Assembly: GCA_015057635.1 (NCBI GenBank) | Contig: SVEB01000024.1 | Span: 1-49,220 of the forward strand | From: Lachnospiraceae bacterium | GTDB taxonomy: Bacteria; Bacillota; Clostridia; Lachnospirales; Lachnospiraceae | Direction of reading: 5' to 3' | DNA: 49,220 bases | Shown here: positions 25,083 through 33,322 of the stretch, one piece after another | Numbering within the stretch: position 1 is the first letter of the stretch | Layout of the letters: each line of letters starts with the position of its first letter | Notes under the pieces: model-generated | The model's database searches: none | What the model was told of the DNA's origin: nothing | What the model saw: the letters and a program-made list of their open reading frames with translations, nothing else | Translations under genes and position numbers: made by a program

Positions 25083-26195
25083 TTAGTGAGTGATGATCTG
25101 TTCTGTTTCTTTATCGAATACATGGATCTTAGTTAAATCTAAGGCAAGTTTAACTGTATCACCAGGTCTAGCTGTTGTACGTGGGTTAACACGTGCTGTG
25201 ATATCGAAACCATCTACTGTGAAGTATAAGAATACTTCAGCACCTAATAATTCGTATACTCTTACAGTTGCTTCGATAACGCTTTCAGGAGATGCGCTGA
25301 TGAAGATTTCTTCATCTTTTACGTCTTCTGGACGGATACCAAGAACAACAGTCTTATCTACATAACCAGCTTCGATTAACTTCTTGCCCTTAGCTTCTGG
25401 AAGTTTGATGGAATGAGAACCGAATACTAAAGATACGTCGTTGCCGTTCTTTACTACTTTGCTGTCGATGAAGTTCATCTGTGGAGAACCCATGAAACCA
25501 GCTACGAATAAGTTGTTTGGACGATCGTAAAGGTTCTGTGGAGTATCTACCTGCTGAACGATACCATCTTTCATAACTACGATTCTTGTACCAAGTGTCA
25601 TAGCTTCTGTCTGATCATGTGTTACGTAGATGATAGTTGTTTCAAGTTTCTGGTGAAGCTTAGAAATCTCGATACGCATCTGAACACGAAGTTTAGCATC
25701 AAGGTTTGATAAAGGTTCATCCATAAGGAATACCTTAGGTGTACGAACGATAGCACGTCCCATAGCAACACGCTGTCTCTGACCACCGGATAAAGCCTTT
25801 GGTTTACGGTCTAATAAATGTTCAATATCAAGGATCTTTGCTGCTTCATGTACTAATTTATCGATCTGATCTTTTGGAGTTTTTCTTAACTTAAGACCAA
25901 ATGCCATGTTGTCATATACTGACATATGTGGGTATAATGCGTAGTTCTGGAATACCATCGCGATATCTCTATCCTTTGGTTCCACGTCGTTCATTAATTT
26001 GTCACCGATCCATAATTCACCGCCAGTGATTTCTTCAAGACCTGCGATCATACGAAGTGTAGTAGATTTACCACAGCCAGATGGTCCAACGAAGATGATG
26101 AATTCCTTATCTTCTACTTCAAGATTAAAATCTTTAACTGCAACAAATCCGTTAGGATATGTCTTATTGATATTTTTTAAAGATAAACTTGCCAT
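25083..26195 (-). CDS. Sugar ABC transporter ATP-binding protein (MsmX/UgpC family)
   Basis: A 370-residue ATPase that energises carbohydrate importers of the CUT1 type. Walker A VGPSGCGKST, Q-loop FQNYALYPHMSVYDN, signature LSGGQRQRVAMGRAI, Walker B VFLMDEPLSNLDAKLR, H-loop VTHDQTEAM, then a C-terminal OB/TOBE regulatory domain (about 240-370). No permease or binding protein gene is adjacent. In Firmicutes such a lone ATPase (MsmX) serves several sugar importers, which is likely here. AGGAGG precedes the ATG; codon use resembles a highly expressed gene. Confidence 0.95.
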   Translation of the reverse strand: MASLSLKNINKTYPNGFVAVKDFNLEVEDKEFIIFVGPSGCGKSTTLRMIAGLEEITGGELWIGDKLMNDVEPKDRDIAMVFQNYALYPHMSVYDNMAFGLKLRKTPKDQIDKLVHEAAKILDIEHLLDRKPKALSGGQRQRVAMGRAIVRTPKVFLMDEPLSNLDAKLRVQMRIEISKLHQKLETTIIYVTHDQTEAMTLGTRIVVMKDGIVQQVDTPQNLYDRPNNLFVAGFMGSPQMNFIDSKVVKNGNDVSLVFGSHSIKLPEAKGKKLIEAGYVDKTVVLGIRPEDVKDEEIFISASPESVIEATVRVYELLGAEVFLYFTVDGFDITARVNPRTTARPGDTVKLALDLTKIHVFDKETEQIITH

Positions 26196-26402
26196 TATAA
26201 GTTCCTCCTAATATAAATTCTTTTGCGCACTCACAATTATACGTTCCTATTGCTAATTTCTAACATAGCTATATGATACACCATTTATATTTTAAAAACC
26301 ATATCCCAAATAACCAAATAAAATTTTCCACATTTGTGTAATTTGTATAACATTTTGCATATAAAGTATTTTTACTCATAAATTCACGATTAAACACTTT
26401 TT

Positions 26403-27278
26403 TTACTGTTTAAATTCAATAAATCCCTCGCCAACAACCTCTCTTACATCGCTCACAATGACAAAAGCTTTGCTGTCTTTTTTGTTCACAATGTCTATTA
26501 ATTCTACCATTTCCTTTTTCGAAACTACACAAAATAACATCTTTTTCTCTGCATTTGAGTACATTCCTGTTACATTAATGCCAGTAAGCCCTCGATCCAT
26601 GTCGTTTAAGATCTCTGCTGCGATTTCTTCATGATGGTCTGAAATGATATATGCCATCTTAGCGAATTTAAGCCCTTCTAAGATACTATCGGAGGTTTTT
26701 GCTGAAATATATACTGCAATAATCGCATATAACGCCGCATTAATACCAAATACAAAGATACCAAGGATGACAACCGCAGCGTCTACCACCATTAATACCG
26801 TTGGAACCGACAGATGTTTTTTCTTTTCGTGGATTAACATGCTTAAAAGATCTGTTCCACCAGTAGTTGACATTGTTGCCAATACGAGCCCCATACCAGC
26901 ACCACTAAATACACCGCCAAATACTGCTGCTAACAGATAATCTTCGGCAAATAACGGAACGGACGGCAGGATTGCAATAAATGTGGTAAGAGAGATAGTT
27001 GCAAATAATGTCTTGCCAATAAACTTCTTGCCTAATATAAAGAATGCTGCGATAAATAATGGCACATTGAATATAATATTGGTGATCCATACCGGTATTC
27101 CGCCGGAAGGGAGCACGAGTCCGGTAAGGTATTTGAGTGCGATCGCAAGTCCGGTCACGCCGCCTGTCACCATGCCCATTGGATCGTATACCCAGTTTAC
27201 GGATAAAGCGATTAATATCGTTCCCACTATTAAAAATAGGAAGTCTCTTGTCTGCGTCTTTTTTAGAATCTTTTCCAT
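26403..27278 (-). CDS. YitT family membrane protein (DUF161/DUF2179)
   Basis: A 291-residue integral membrane protein with five or six helices in residues 12-200 (FLFLIVGTILIALSVNWVYDPMGMVTGGVTGLAIAL; GLVLATMSTTGGTDLLSML) and a C-terminal cytosolic DUF2179 domain (about 220-291, GINVTGMYSNAEKKMLFCVVSKKEMVEL). YitT proteins are common in Firmicutes; transport roles have been proposed but the substrate is not established. It lies 23 bp downstream of a small secreted protein gene, so it is probably the third gene of that operon. AGGAGG precedes the ATG. Confidence 0.92.
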   Translation of the reverse strand: MEKILKKTQTRDFLFLIVGTILIALSVNWVYDPMGMVTGGVTGLAIALKYLTGLVLPSGGIPVWITNIIFNVPLFIAAFFILGKKFIGKTLFATISLTTFIAILPSVPLFAEDYLLAAVFGGVFSGAGMGLVLATMSTTGGTDLLSMLIHEKKKHLSVPTVLMVVDAAVVILGIFVFGINAALYAIIAVYISAKTSDSILEGLKFAKMAYIISDHHEEIAAEILNDMDRGLTGINVTGMYSNAEKKMLFCVVSKKEMVELIDIVNKKDSKAFVIVSDVREVVGEGFIEFKQ

Positions 27279-27301
27279 TGTTTCCTCCTGTTAAATATCC
27301 T

Positions 27302-27715
27302 CTATTCGATTGTATAATTTCCTTTTATAAAGATAACCATGCTGCCTGCAGCCTTCACACCGCATCCCGATGCCGGGGAAAGATAGTGGCTGTACATAAC
27401 GGCGCTCATTCCTCTTTCAAATAATTCGCCGCTTGTCAGATTAATGAGTCCGCTTCCTGTCACAGTACCACTTCCGGAGTAAATCACAAACTCCGTTCCC
27501 TGCCTTGCCTTTAATGTCTTTCCTTTCGCAAGGTTTACTTTCTTATAAGAAGCTCCCTCCACATTTTCTAACTGAGCCTCTAAGTAGCTCTGTGTAATCA
27601 GAGGATCGCCGCTGGATCCTGGTGTCGCCTGAGCCGCCCCGGCCTTCATTCCAGCCTCAAACATAGTAAAGCAGCTGACGGTGATCACCAAGGCTGCAAT
27701 CAGTTTTTTCTTCAT
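27302..27715 (-). CDS. Small secreted protein, unknown function
   Basis: A 137-residue protein with a signal peptide (MKKKLIAALVITVSCFTMFEAGMKAGAA). The mature part has a short linker and a beta-rich region (KVNLAKGKTLKARQGTEFVIYSGSGTVTGSGLINLTSGELFERG) whose pattern resembles a double-psi or cupin-like strand repeat, though I cannot assign a family. GGGG lies before the ATG. It sits 30 bp downstream of an LCP-like gene and 23 bp upstream of yitT. A cell-surface role is inferred from the signal peptide and the LCP-like neighbour. Confidence 0.75.
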   Translation of the reverse strand: MKKKLIAALVITVSCFTMFEAGMKAGAAQATPGSSGDPLITQSYLEAQLENVEGASYKKVNLAKGKTLKARQGTEFVIYSGSGTVTGSGLINLTSGELFERGMSAVMYSHYLSPASGCGVKAAGSMVIFIKGNYTIE

Positions 27716-27745
27716 ATTCTACCCCTTTTCCATCTATCTCCTATC

Positions 27746-28552
27746 TTACGCCTGCCCAGAGCAGAACATAAGAATTTTTGCCTTATTCTCTTTTTCATCC
27801 AGGATAAATGCCTCATTTGTCTGCATTCCGGAAACCTTCTCAAATAAAAAGTCTTCCTTTTTAAGTGCCTGATATGTCTCCAGATAAATCATCCTGTCCC
27901 TATAGGCAAAATCCGTGTCATAAGCAAGATATGCCTCTTTACGTTTCTCTTTCACCATCCATCCAAATCCTTCTTTTATATATTCTTCTGGGCAGACATA
28001 GGTTCCGTCCGCTTTCTTTTCAAACATCCGGTGGAAGGTTTCGTATGGCAGAACCGAATAGTAATCCATCTTCAGTCCAAGCGCATCCTCTAAAATTAAC
28101 CGCGCCGCTTCCCTCTGCTTCTGTCCCTTAAAATATGCGGAGAGCATAGAGAGCTTAAACATCTGCGGTACCATGACCACTTCCGCATTTAACTTATCAT
28201 ATACATTTCCCGATAGGGTCACTTTTAAATCCATTGGAATTGTGAGATATAATAGCTTCCCGCTTCTGGCATTCAGGATTTCTATTAATACATCCTCAAT
28301 CTTTCCCGTTTCTTCTTCTGTAACAAAATGTATTGTCTTAACCAATGTAGAGACAGAACTAGCGTTCCCAGCAAGGGCCTGCTGCTTCTGCTTATCACTC
28401 CATTCTTTCCAATACCCGTCAATTTGTTCCTTCTCTTCTTCCGATATTCCATACTTTTTTACTACAGCAGAATACCCAACTGTTCCTGCTGTCACAAAAA
28501 AACACATGCACAGAGTCGATAATAAGAACCATCTTACGACCTGCTCTCTCAT
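27746..28552 (-). CDS. Membrane-anchored LCP-like protein, degenerate or divergent
   Basis: A 268-residue protein with one N-terminal transmembrane segment (about residues 7-27, FLLSTLCMCFFVTAGTVGYSAV) and an external domain. The stretch DVLIEILNARSGKLLYLTIPMDLKVTLSG resembles the LytR-CpsA-Psr motif in which a ligand-binding arginine normally stands in IPRD; here it is IPMD, so phosphotransferase activity is doubtful. I start at ATG 28552: GAGGG lies just upstream, and a consensus promoter (28589-28618) lies inside any longer frame, which rules out the start at 28642. First gene of an operon with a secreted protein and yitT. The LCP assignment is tentative. Confidence 0.7.
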   Translation of the reverse strand: MREQVVRWFLLSTLCMCFFVTAGTVGYSAVVKKYGISEEEKEQIDGYWKEWSDKQKQQALAGNASSVSTLVKTIHFVTEEETGKIEDVLIEILNARSGKLLYLTIPMDLKVTLSGNVYDKLNAEVVMVPQMFKLSMLSAYFKGQKQREAARLILEDALGLKMDYYSVLPYETFHRMFEKKADGTYVCPEEYIKEGFGWMVKEKRKEAYLAYDTDFAYRDRMIYLETYQALKKEDFLFEKVSGMQTNEAFILDEKENKAKILMFCSGQA

Positions 28553-28588
28553 TTCTTCCCTCACTTTCTTACTGAAGTAAATCACCCT

Positions 28589-28618
28589 ATTATAACCAGG
28601 TAATCGTAAATATGTCAA
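28589..28618 (-). promoter_or_regulatory. Promoter of the LCP-like/yitT operon
   Basis: Minus-strand TTGACA (28613-28618), 18-bp spacer, TATAAT (28589-28594): both hexamers perfect. It is about 37 bp before the ATG at 28552. Confidence 0.85.
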
Positions 28619-28798
28619 TGAAGTCAAATCCCGTAAAACCAAGGCCTCTCGCCTTTTTTTGCTAGTTTTTGCATAAATATTCCTGTCGTTGTTTTTGAAT
28701 ATATGCTATAATCAGATATGCTGGATATAATATATGAATATTTATCTATTTATGTCTAATTATGATTATTTTGAATAGAAGTCAGAAGAGGTTTTACT

Positions 28799-29530
28799 AT
28801 GAACAATCAAGTCGTATTTATTACAGGGTCTACAAGAGGAATTGGGCGCGCGATCGCACTCAAATACGCTTCCATGGGATGCTCTGTCATTATCAACGGA
28901 GTACGCAGTGAAGATGCTCTTCGCTCGCTTGAAGAGGAAATCAAAGCATATGGCGTGAAGGTACTAAGCTTTCTTGGGGATCTTAGCGATTATGATACTG
29001 CCCGTCGCTGCTTTGATATGATTTACTCTCATTTTCCAAAAGTGGATATTCTCATTAACAATGCCGGGATCTCTTATGTTGGGCTGTTTACGGATATGAA
29101 GCCGGAAGAAATGAAGCATGTGATCGATACCAACCTTATGAGCACCATGAACTGCTGCCATCTGTGCGTACCGCATATGGTTCATGAAAAATCCGGTGAG
29201 ATCATTCAGATTTCATCCGTCTGGGGTGTTACCGGTGCATCCTGCGAGGTTGCTTACTCTGCAAGCAAAGGGGCACTTAATACCTTTACGAAAGCACTGG
29301 CAAAGGAACTTGCTCCAAGCAACATCCATGTAAATGCCATCGCCTGCGGAATGATCGATACGGATATGAATGCCTGCTTTTCCGCGGAAGATAAAGACGC
29401 TATCGCGGAAGAAATCCCTGCAGGTCGCATCGCTTCTCCTAATGAGGTTGCCGAATTTGTATATAAACTGACCGATCATAACACATATATGACCGCACAG
29501 GTCATTAACTTTGACGGAGGCTGGATATAA
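28799..29530 (+). CDS. SDR-family NAD(P)H-dependent reductase (FabG-like)
   Basis: A 243-residue short-chain dehydrogenase/reductase. Cofactor motif TGSTRGIG (about 9-16), NNAG (about 86-89), catalytic serine in QISSVWG and YxxxK in YSASKG (about 152-156), then NAIACGMIDTDM. Length and motifs fit 3-oxoacyl-ACP reductase, but it stands alone, away from any fatty-acid gene cluster, so the substrate is open. It is divergent from the LCP-like operon; a -10-like TATAAT lies in the gap. Its stop codon is inside the loop of its terminator hairpin. Confidence 0.9.
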   Translation: MNNQVVFITGSTRGIGRAIALKYASMGCSVIINGVRSEDALRSLEEEIKAYGVKVLSFLGDLSDYDTARRCFDMIYSHFPKVDILINNAGISYVGLFTDMKPEEMKHVIDTNLMSTMNCCHLCVPHMVHEKSGEIIQISSVWGVTGASCEVAYSASKGALNTFTKALAKELAPSNIHVNAIACGMIDTDMNACFSAEDKDAIAEEIPAGRIASPNEVAEFVYKLTDHNTYMTAQVINFDGGWI

Positions 29531-29543
29531 TCCAGCCTTTTTT
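29519..29543 (+). terminator. Terminator overlapping the SDR gene stop codon
   Basis: Stem GGCTGGA (29519-29525), loop TATAA (29526-29530), stem TCCAGCC (29531-29537), T6. The TAA stop codon is in the loop, so the last codons form the 5' arm of the terminator. Ribosomes at the stop would mask the hairpin. Confidence 0.88.
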
Positions 29544-29725
29544 ATTATAGGAAATTTCTCCAACCTCTCGCATCTGTAAAAAAATTCGATCAATGCGTAC
29601 GAAACATCCGCTTCATAAAGCCATAACGGAATCGCCCTGTTTTTTATATATCTTTACGAATAAATGCTTCTCTGTTGCATTTTACCATTTTTAGTGATAT
29701 TTTTTGATCAATACGTCTTTTCTCA

Positions 29726-29779
29726 TTGACACTCAGATCACAGTGATATTATAGTAAACAAGGTTAGCTTGTACTAACC
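29726..29779 (+). promoter_or_regulatory. Promoter and putative operator of the hydrogenase-like/ABC operon
   Basis: TTGACA (29726-29731), 18-bp spacer, TATAGT (29750-29755). The expected start site falls at the beginning of a perfect inverted repeat GGTTAG-CTTGTA-CTAACC (29762-29779), which also contains an overlapping ACAAG/CTTGT pair. Position suggests an operator; an mRNA hairpin just before the AAAGGAG site is the other reading. No regulator gene lies nearby. Confidence 0.65.
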
Positions 29780-29794
29780 AGAAAGGAGTGCATC

Positions 29795-30403
29795 ATGAAT
29801 TATATATGGTTTAATCCGGTTGTGATCGCTATGTATGGAGAATACCAGTTACATGAATTTGCCGAAAAAAATCAGTTTATACCGGCAAAATGTCTTGGAG
29901 ACTGGGAAACCCATGTAAAGAAACGCTATCAAGAAACCTTATCTGTCGCTGACAAACCGGTTGTGGACATGCGCTGTCCAAAGGCAGTCGATTATATAAG
30001 AGAACATTTTCCAAATCAGGAGTATACATTTCCTGATATCGATCCAATCTTAGTGCACTGTGCAAAGGAATTAAGAGAATCCTTTTCTGAGGAACACTCG
30101 CTTACGGTTGTAACCCCGTGTGCGGAACTCGCTTCCTATGGAGAGAATTTAGGTCTTACCAATACTCGCTTCATTGCATTTAACACGCTGCTTTCGGAAA
30201 CCGGAGATACGATGCAGGTAACTACCATAGAGTCCAGTCCGATCCCGCCTGGCTTTTTCACAGACGTGACCGATCAGGCACTCTCATTGACTGGGGAAGA
30301 GACCATTCATTCCTTCTTTGCCAACAAAACAGAAGACTCTCATAAACTATATGAACTTCTCTACTGTCATGAAGGCTGCCATAATGGCAAAGGGGTGCGC
30401 TAA
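29795..30403 (+). CDS. Shortened [FeFe]-hydrogenase-like iron-sulfur protein
   Basis: A 202-residue protein resembling the H-cluster domain of [FeFe] hydrogenases. DMRCPKAVDYIREHFPN aligns with the L1 motif (TSCCPxW), TPCAELASYGENLG with L2 (MPCxxK) and YCHEGCHNGKG with L3 (CPGGCxxGGG). The four cysteines that would hold a [4Fe-4S] cluster are present. The catalytic proton-transfer cysteine of L1 is Arg and the L2 lysine is missing, so hydrogenase activity is unlikely; an iron-sulfur sensor or redox protein is more plausible. AAAGGAG precedes the ATG. The stop overlaps the permease start (TAATG), so it is coupled to an ABC transporter. Family assignment is from motifs only. Confidence 0.75.
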   Translation: MNYIWFNPVVIAMYGEYQLHEFAEKNQFIPAKCLGDWETHVKKRYQETLSVADKPVVDMRCPKAVDYIREHFPNQEYTFPDIDPILVHCAKELRESFSEEHSLTVVTPCAELASYGENLGLTNTRFIAFNTLLSETGDTMQVTTIESSPIPPGFFTDVTDQALSLTGEETIHSFFANKTEDSHKLYELLYCHEGCHNGKGVR

Positions 30404-31179
30404 TGGCAAGAGATACGCAAAAGAAAAAATACTGGCAGCCGCTTATTATGATCCTGCTGATTCTTATTATCTGGCAGATTGCCTGCAGTCTTCATATCTG
30501 GACGGAATACATTCTTCCCCCTCCGTCTAAAGTATGGAAAAGCTTTTCAAAAATGTTTCTATCCGGTGACCTGTTCGTGGATATCAGAATCAGTCTCAAA
30601 CGTGTCTTTATTGGTTTTTTCATTGCCTTTATGCTGGCATTCAGCCTTGGCATGACAGCTTCTTTAAAACCTTCCCTGTCCGGTTACTATAACTGGTTCG
30701 TACAGTTTATGCGAAATGTCCCACCATTGAGCTTAATTGCACTTTTAATCCTCTGGTTCGGAATCGGAGAGACATCTAAGATTATCATTATTGTTTTAGC
30801 ATCCTTCTTCCCGATGTTTCTAAACATTGAGAAAGGATTCTCACAGTGTGATAAAAAATTGATCGAGGTGGGAGCCTCCTTTCATTTCTCCAAGCGGGAA
30901 CAATTCTTTCGAATCATCCTCCCAAATGCCATTCCGGATATCTTAGTCGGCATGCGCATTGGCCTCGGATACAGCTGGCGCGCGATCATCGGTGCAGAAA
31001 TGATTGCTGCTTCCACCGGGCTCGGTCATATGATTCTGTATGCCCAGCAAATGTCCCGTTCCGACAAAGTTATTATTGGGATTATAATGATTGGACTTGT
31101 CGGTCTAATATGTGACAAAATATTTGCTGTTATCATCAGCAGACTTGTGAAAGGAGATGCCGAGAATGTCTGGAGTTAA
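30403..31179 (+). CDS. NitT/TauT-type ABC transporter permease
   Basis: A 258-residue inner-membrane permease of the SsuC/TauC/ThiX group. About six helices, starting at residue 14 (LIMILLILIIWQIACSLHIW). The cytoplasmic EAA-type loop that docks the ATPase is EVGASFHFSKREQFFRIILPNA (about 157-178). Its ATG overlaps the TAA of the hydrogenase-like gene by one base, and its end overlaps the ATPase gene by 14 bp, so all three are translationally coupled. Substrate class (sulfonate, nitrate, pyrimidine or other) cannot be set from the sequence. Confidence 0.92.
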   Translation: MARDTQKKKYWQPLIMILLILIIWQIACSLHIWTEYILPPPSKVWKSFSKMFLSGDLFVDIRISLKRVFIGFFIAFMLAFSLGMTASLKPSLSGYYNWFVQFMRNVPPLSLIALLILWFGIGETSKIIIIVLASFFPMFLNIEKGFSQCDKKLIEVGASFHFSKREQFFRIILPNAIPDILVGMRIGLGYSWRAIIGAEMIAASTGLGHMILYAQQMSRSDKVIIGIIMIGLVGLICDKIFAVIISRLVKGDAENVWS

Positions 31180-31873
31180 GTTGCATAAAATCTCAAAGAC
31201 CTTTATCTTAAAGAACAGCGAACATACCGTTCTATCGGATCTTTCTATGGATGCGGATGCACACGATATCACGGTCATCCTTGGCAAAAGCGGATGCGGC
31301 AAGACCACGCTTCTCCGTATGATTGGGGGCCTTGAATCCATTGACTGCGGCACCATCACGTTCACTGAGAAAAAAAAGACAGCCTTTGTCTTTCAGGAAG
31401 CAAGACTGATGCCATGGTTAAGCGTACGGGGAAATATCGTATTCGGTTTAAAGAAATCCGAAATCGTTCCAGAAGAGATCGATCGCCTGATTCGTACTGT
31501 GGGTCTTAGTTCCTTTGCGGATGCCTATCCAAATCAGCTTTCCGGGGGCATGCAGCAAAGAGTCGCATTAGCCCGTGCACTTGCTTACAAACCATCCTTT
31601 ATTCTGATGGATGAGCCATTTGCAGCGCTTGACCATTTTACAAGACATCAGATGCAGCAAGAGCTGATCCGTATTCAGGAAGAACAGCAGTGCGGCATGC
31701 TCTTTGTCACACACAGTATCGACGAAGCCCTTCTTTTAGCACAGAAAATCATTGTGTTAGAAAAAGGCCATGTAAAAAATGAATATCTGATTCACGAGAA
31801 GCGCTCCGAGCGTGACCTTTTGAATCCTTCCTTTATTGCACGAAAAAAAGATCTGATCGCAGATCTCTACTAG
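31166..31873 (+). CDS. NitT/TauT-type ABC transporter ATP-binding protein
   Basis: A 235-residue ATPase. Walker A LGKSGCGKTTLL, Q-loop FQEARLMPWLSV, signature LSGGMQQRVALARAL, Walker B FILMDEPFAALD, H-loop VTHSIDEAL. I start at ATG 31166 because AAAGGAG lies 9 nt before it; an in-frame ATG at 31157 directly abuts that site. It overlaps the permease gene by 14 bp. It powers the importer formed with the permease before it and the lipoprotein after it. Confidence 0.94.
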   Translation: MSGVKLHKISKTFILKNSEHTVLSDLSMDADAHDITVILGKSGCGKTTLLRMIGGLESIDCGTITFTEKKKTAFVFQEARLMPWLSVRGNIVFGLKKSEIVPEEIDRLIRTVGLSSFADAYPNQLSGGMQQRVALARALAYKPSFILMDEPFAALDHFTRHQMQQELIRIQEEQQCGMLFVTHSIDEALLLAQKIIVLEKGHVKNEYLIHEKRSERDLLNPSFIARKKDLIADLY

Positions 31874-31969
31874 CCAATACCTCTAGTCTGCTGTGCATTC
31901 ACATAATTGCTTGCTTCCTATCAACTGACCTGCATGCTAGAGTATCAATATAAAATATGGAGGATTATT

Positions 31970-32926
31970 ATGAAAAAAATCACATCATTACTATTAGTGC
32001 TTACCCTTGCAGTAAGTGCCACATTTACAGGATGCAGTAAAAAAGAAAGCGCATCCGCACCTGAGAAGGTTACCTTTACTTACGTAACCGCTCCCTTAAA
32101 CGTTCCATCTATTATTGAAAAAGACAAAAGCATCTTTGCTGATGTGTTCGGAAAAGAAAGCATCTCCGTTGCTTACTCCGAAATTACTTCCGGTGCTGAA
32201 CAGACTCAGGCATTAGCATCCGGTGATATTCAGGTACTTTACGCAGTTGGTGCAACCTCTGTAATCTTAGCGGCTGCCAACGGTTCCGATATCAAAGTAA
32301 CAAACATGTACAGCCGTTCCCCAAAAGCATTCTGCCTATATGCCGCTGATGATTCCATTTCCACTCCAGAAGACTTAAGAGGTAAGACAATCGCAGGTCC
32401 AGCAGGAACAAACCTTCACGAATTATTAGTATCCTACTTAGCGACTGCAGACATGACACTTGCAGATGTAAACTATGTAAATATGTCCATTCCAGATGCT
32501 CAGGCAGGCTTAGAAGGCGGAAGCGTTGACGTTGCTTTATTAGCAGGCGCTACTGCATACAATGCCGAATCTGCCGGCTATCACCTTGTCACAGATGGCG
32601 AAGGCTTAATCAATGCCATCATCTGTGTAGCAGTATCCGAATCCTTCTACAACCGCTATCCAGAAATCACAGACCTGTTAAATGCATCTCAGGATCAGAT
32701 TTTAAGCTTCATGAACGAGAACCATGACGAAACAATGGACATCGTAGCTGCAAGCCTTGACTTAGACCGCGCCGCTGTAGAAGAAATGTACACCTACTAC
32801 AACTTCGATACCACTCTTTCCGATTCCGACATCGCAGGTTTTCAGGCAACTGCCGATTTTATGTACGAAAACGACATGATCGAAGAACCATTCGACGTAA
32901 ATACATTATTCCTTCAGTCTAAGTAA
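31970..32926 (+). CDS. ABC transporter substrate-binding lipoprotein (NitT/TauT type)
   Basis: A 318-residue solute-binding protein. Signal peptide with lipobox TFTGC at about residues 17-21, so it is anchored to the membrane by lipidated cysteine. The mature part has the two-lobe periplasmic-binding fold of the SsuA/NMT1 group (TPEDLRGKTIAGPAGTNLHELLVSYL; EGGSVDVALLAGATAYNAESAGY). GGAGG lies 7 nt before the ATG at 31970; the longer frame from 31907 lacks a ribosome site. It ends the operon and is followed by a terminator. Substrate unknown. Confidence 0.93.
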   Translation: MKKITSLLLVLTLAVSATFTGCSKKESASAPEKVTFTYVTAPLNVPSIIEKDKSIFADVFGKESISVAYSEITSGAEQTQALASGDIQVLYAVGATSVILAAANGSDIKVTNMYSRSPKAFCLYAADDSISTPEDLRGKTIAGPAGTNLHELLVSYLATADMTLADVNYVNMSIPDAQAGLEGGSVDVALLAGATAYNAESAGYHLVTDGEGLINAIICVAVSESFYNRYPEITDLLNASQDQILSFMNENHDETMDIVAASLDLDRAAVEEMYTYYNFDTTLSDSDIAGFQATADFMYENDMIEEPFDVNTLFLQSK

Positions 32927-32963
32927 TAGACCGGTCGGTATATTGTGGTATTATCCTAAAAAG

Positions 32964-32996
32964 TCTCGTTCTCAAAACTGCAGAACGGGATTTTTT
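32964..32996 (+). terminator. Terminator of the ABC transporter operon
   Basis: Stem TCTCGTTCT (32964-32972) with AGAACGGGA (32982-32990), one G-T pair, then T6. Confidence 0.85.
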
Positions 32997-32999
32997 AAT

Positions 33000-33320
33000 C
33001 CATACGTTTACTCCTACATATTTCCTTTCCCTCTTATACATATTGCATCTTTCCATTCCTCCATTCTTTCCTTCTTTCCTTTTAATATCTTTCTATCCTT
33101 CCCATTTCCATTCATCCCTCAATCTTATCCCTCAACCTCTCTTTATACTTCCGTATTCCTTCCATTCTTCCGCTTCTCTGCATTTTATCACATCTGCTCA
33201 CTCTCTCTGCTTTCTTACAATAAGCCCCTTCCTCTTCACTCCATATTTTCCTTTATATCTTCTCCTAACATTCTTTTACGCATTTCTTTATATATTCCTT
33301 TATGTATTCCGTAACACCTA
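33000..33320. repeat. Pyrimidine-rich gene-free tract
   Basis: About 320 bp in which the plus strand is overwhelmingly C and T, without a clear repeat unit. It lies next to palindrome copy 2 on the side away from rpsI, as the tract at 12340-12560 does for copy 1. Frames across it are low-complexity and lack ribosome sites; I see no gene. Confidence 0.6.
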
Positions 33321-33322
33321 CA

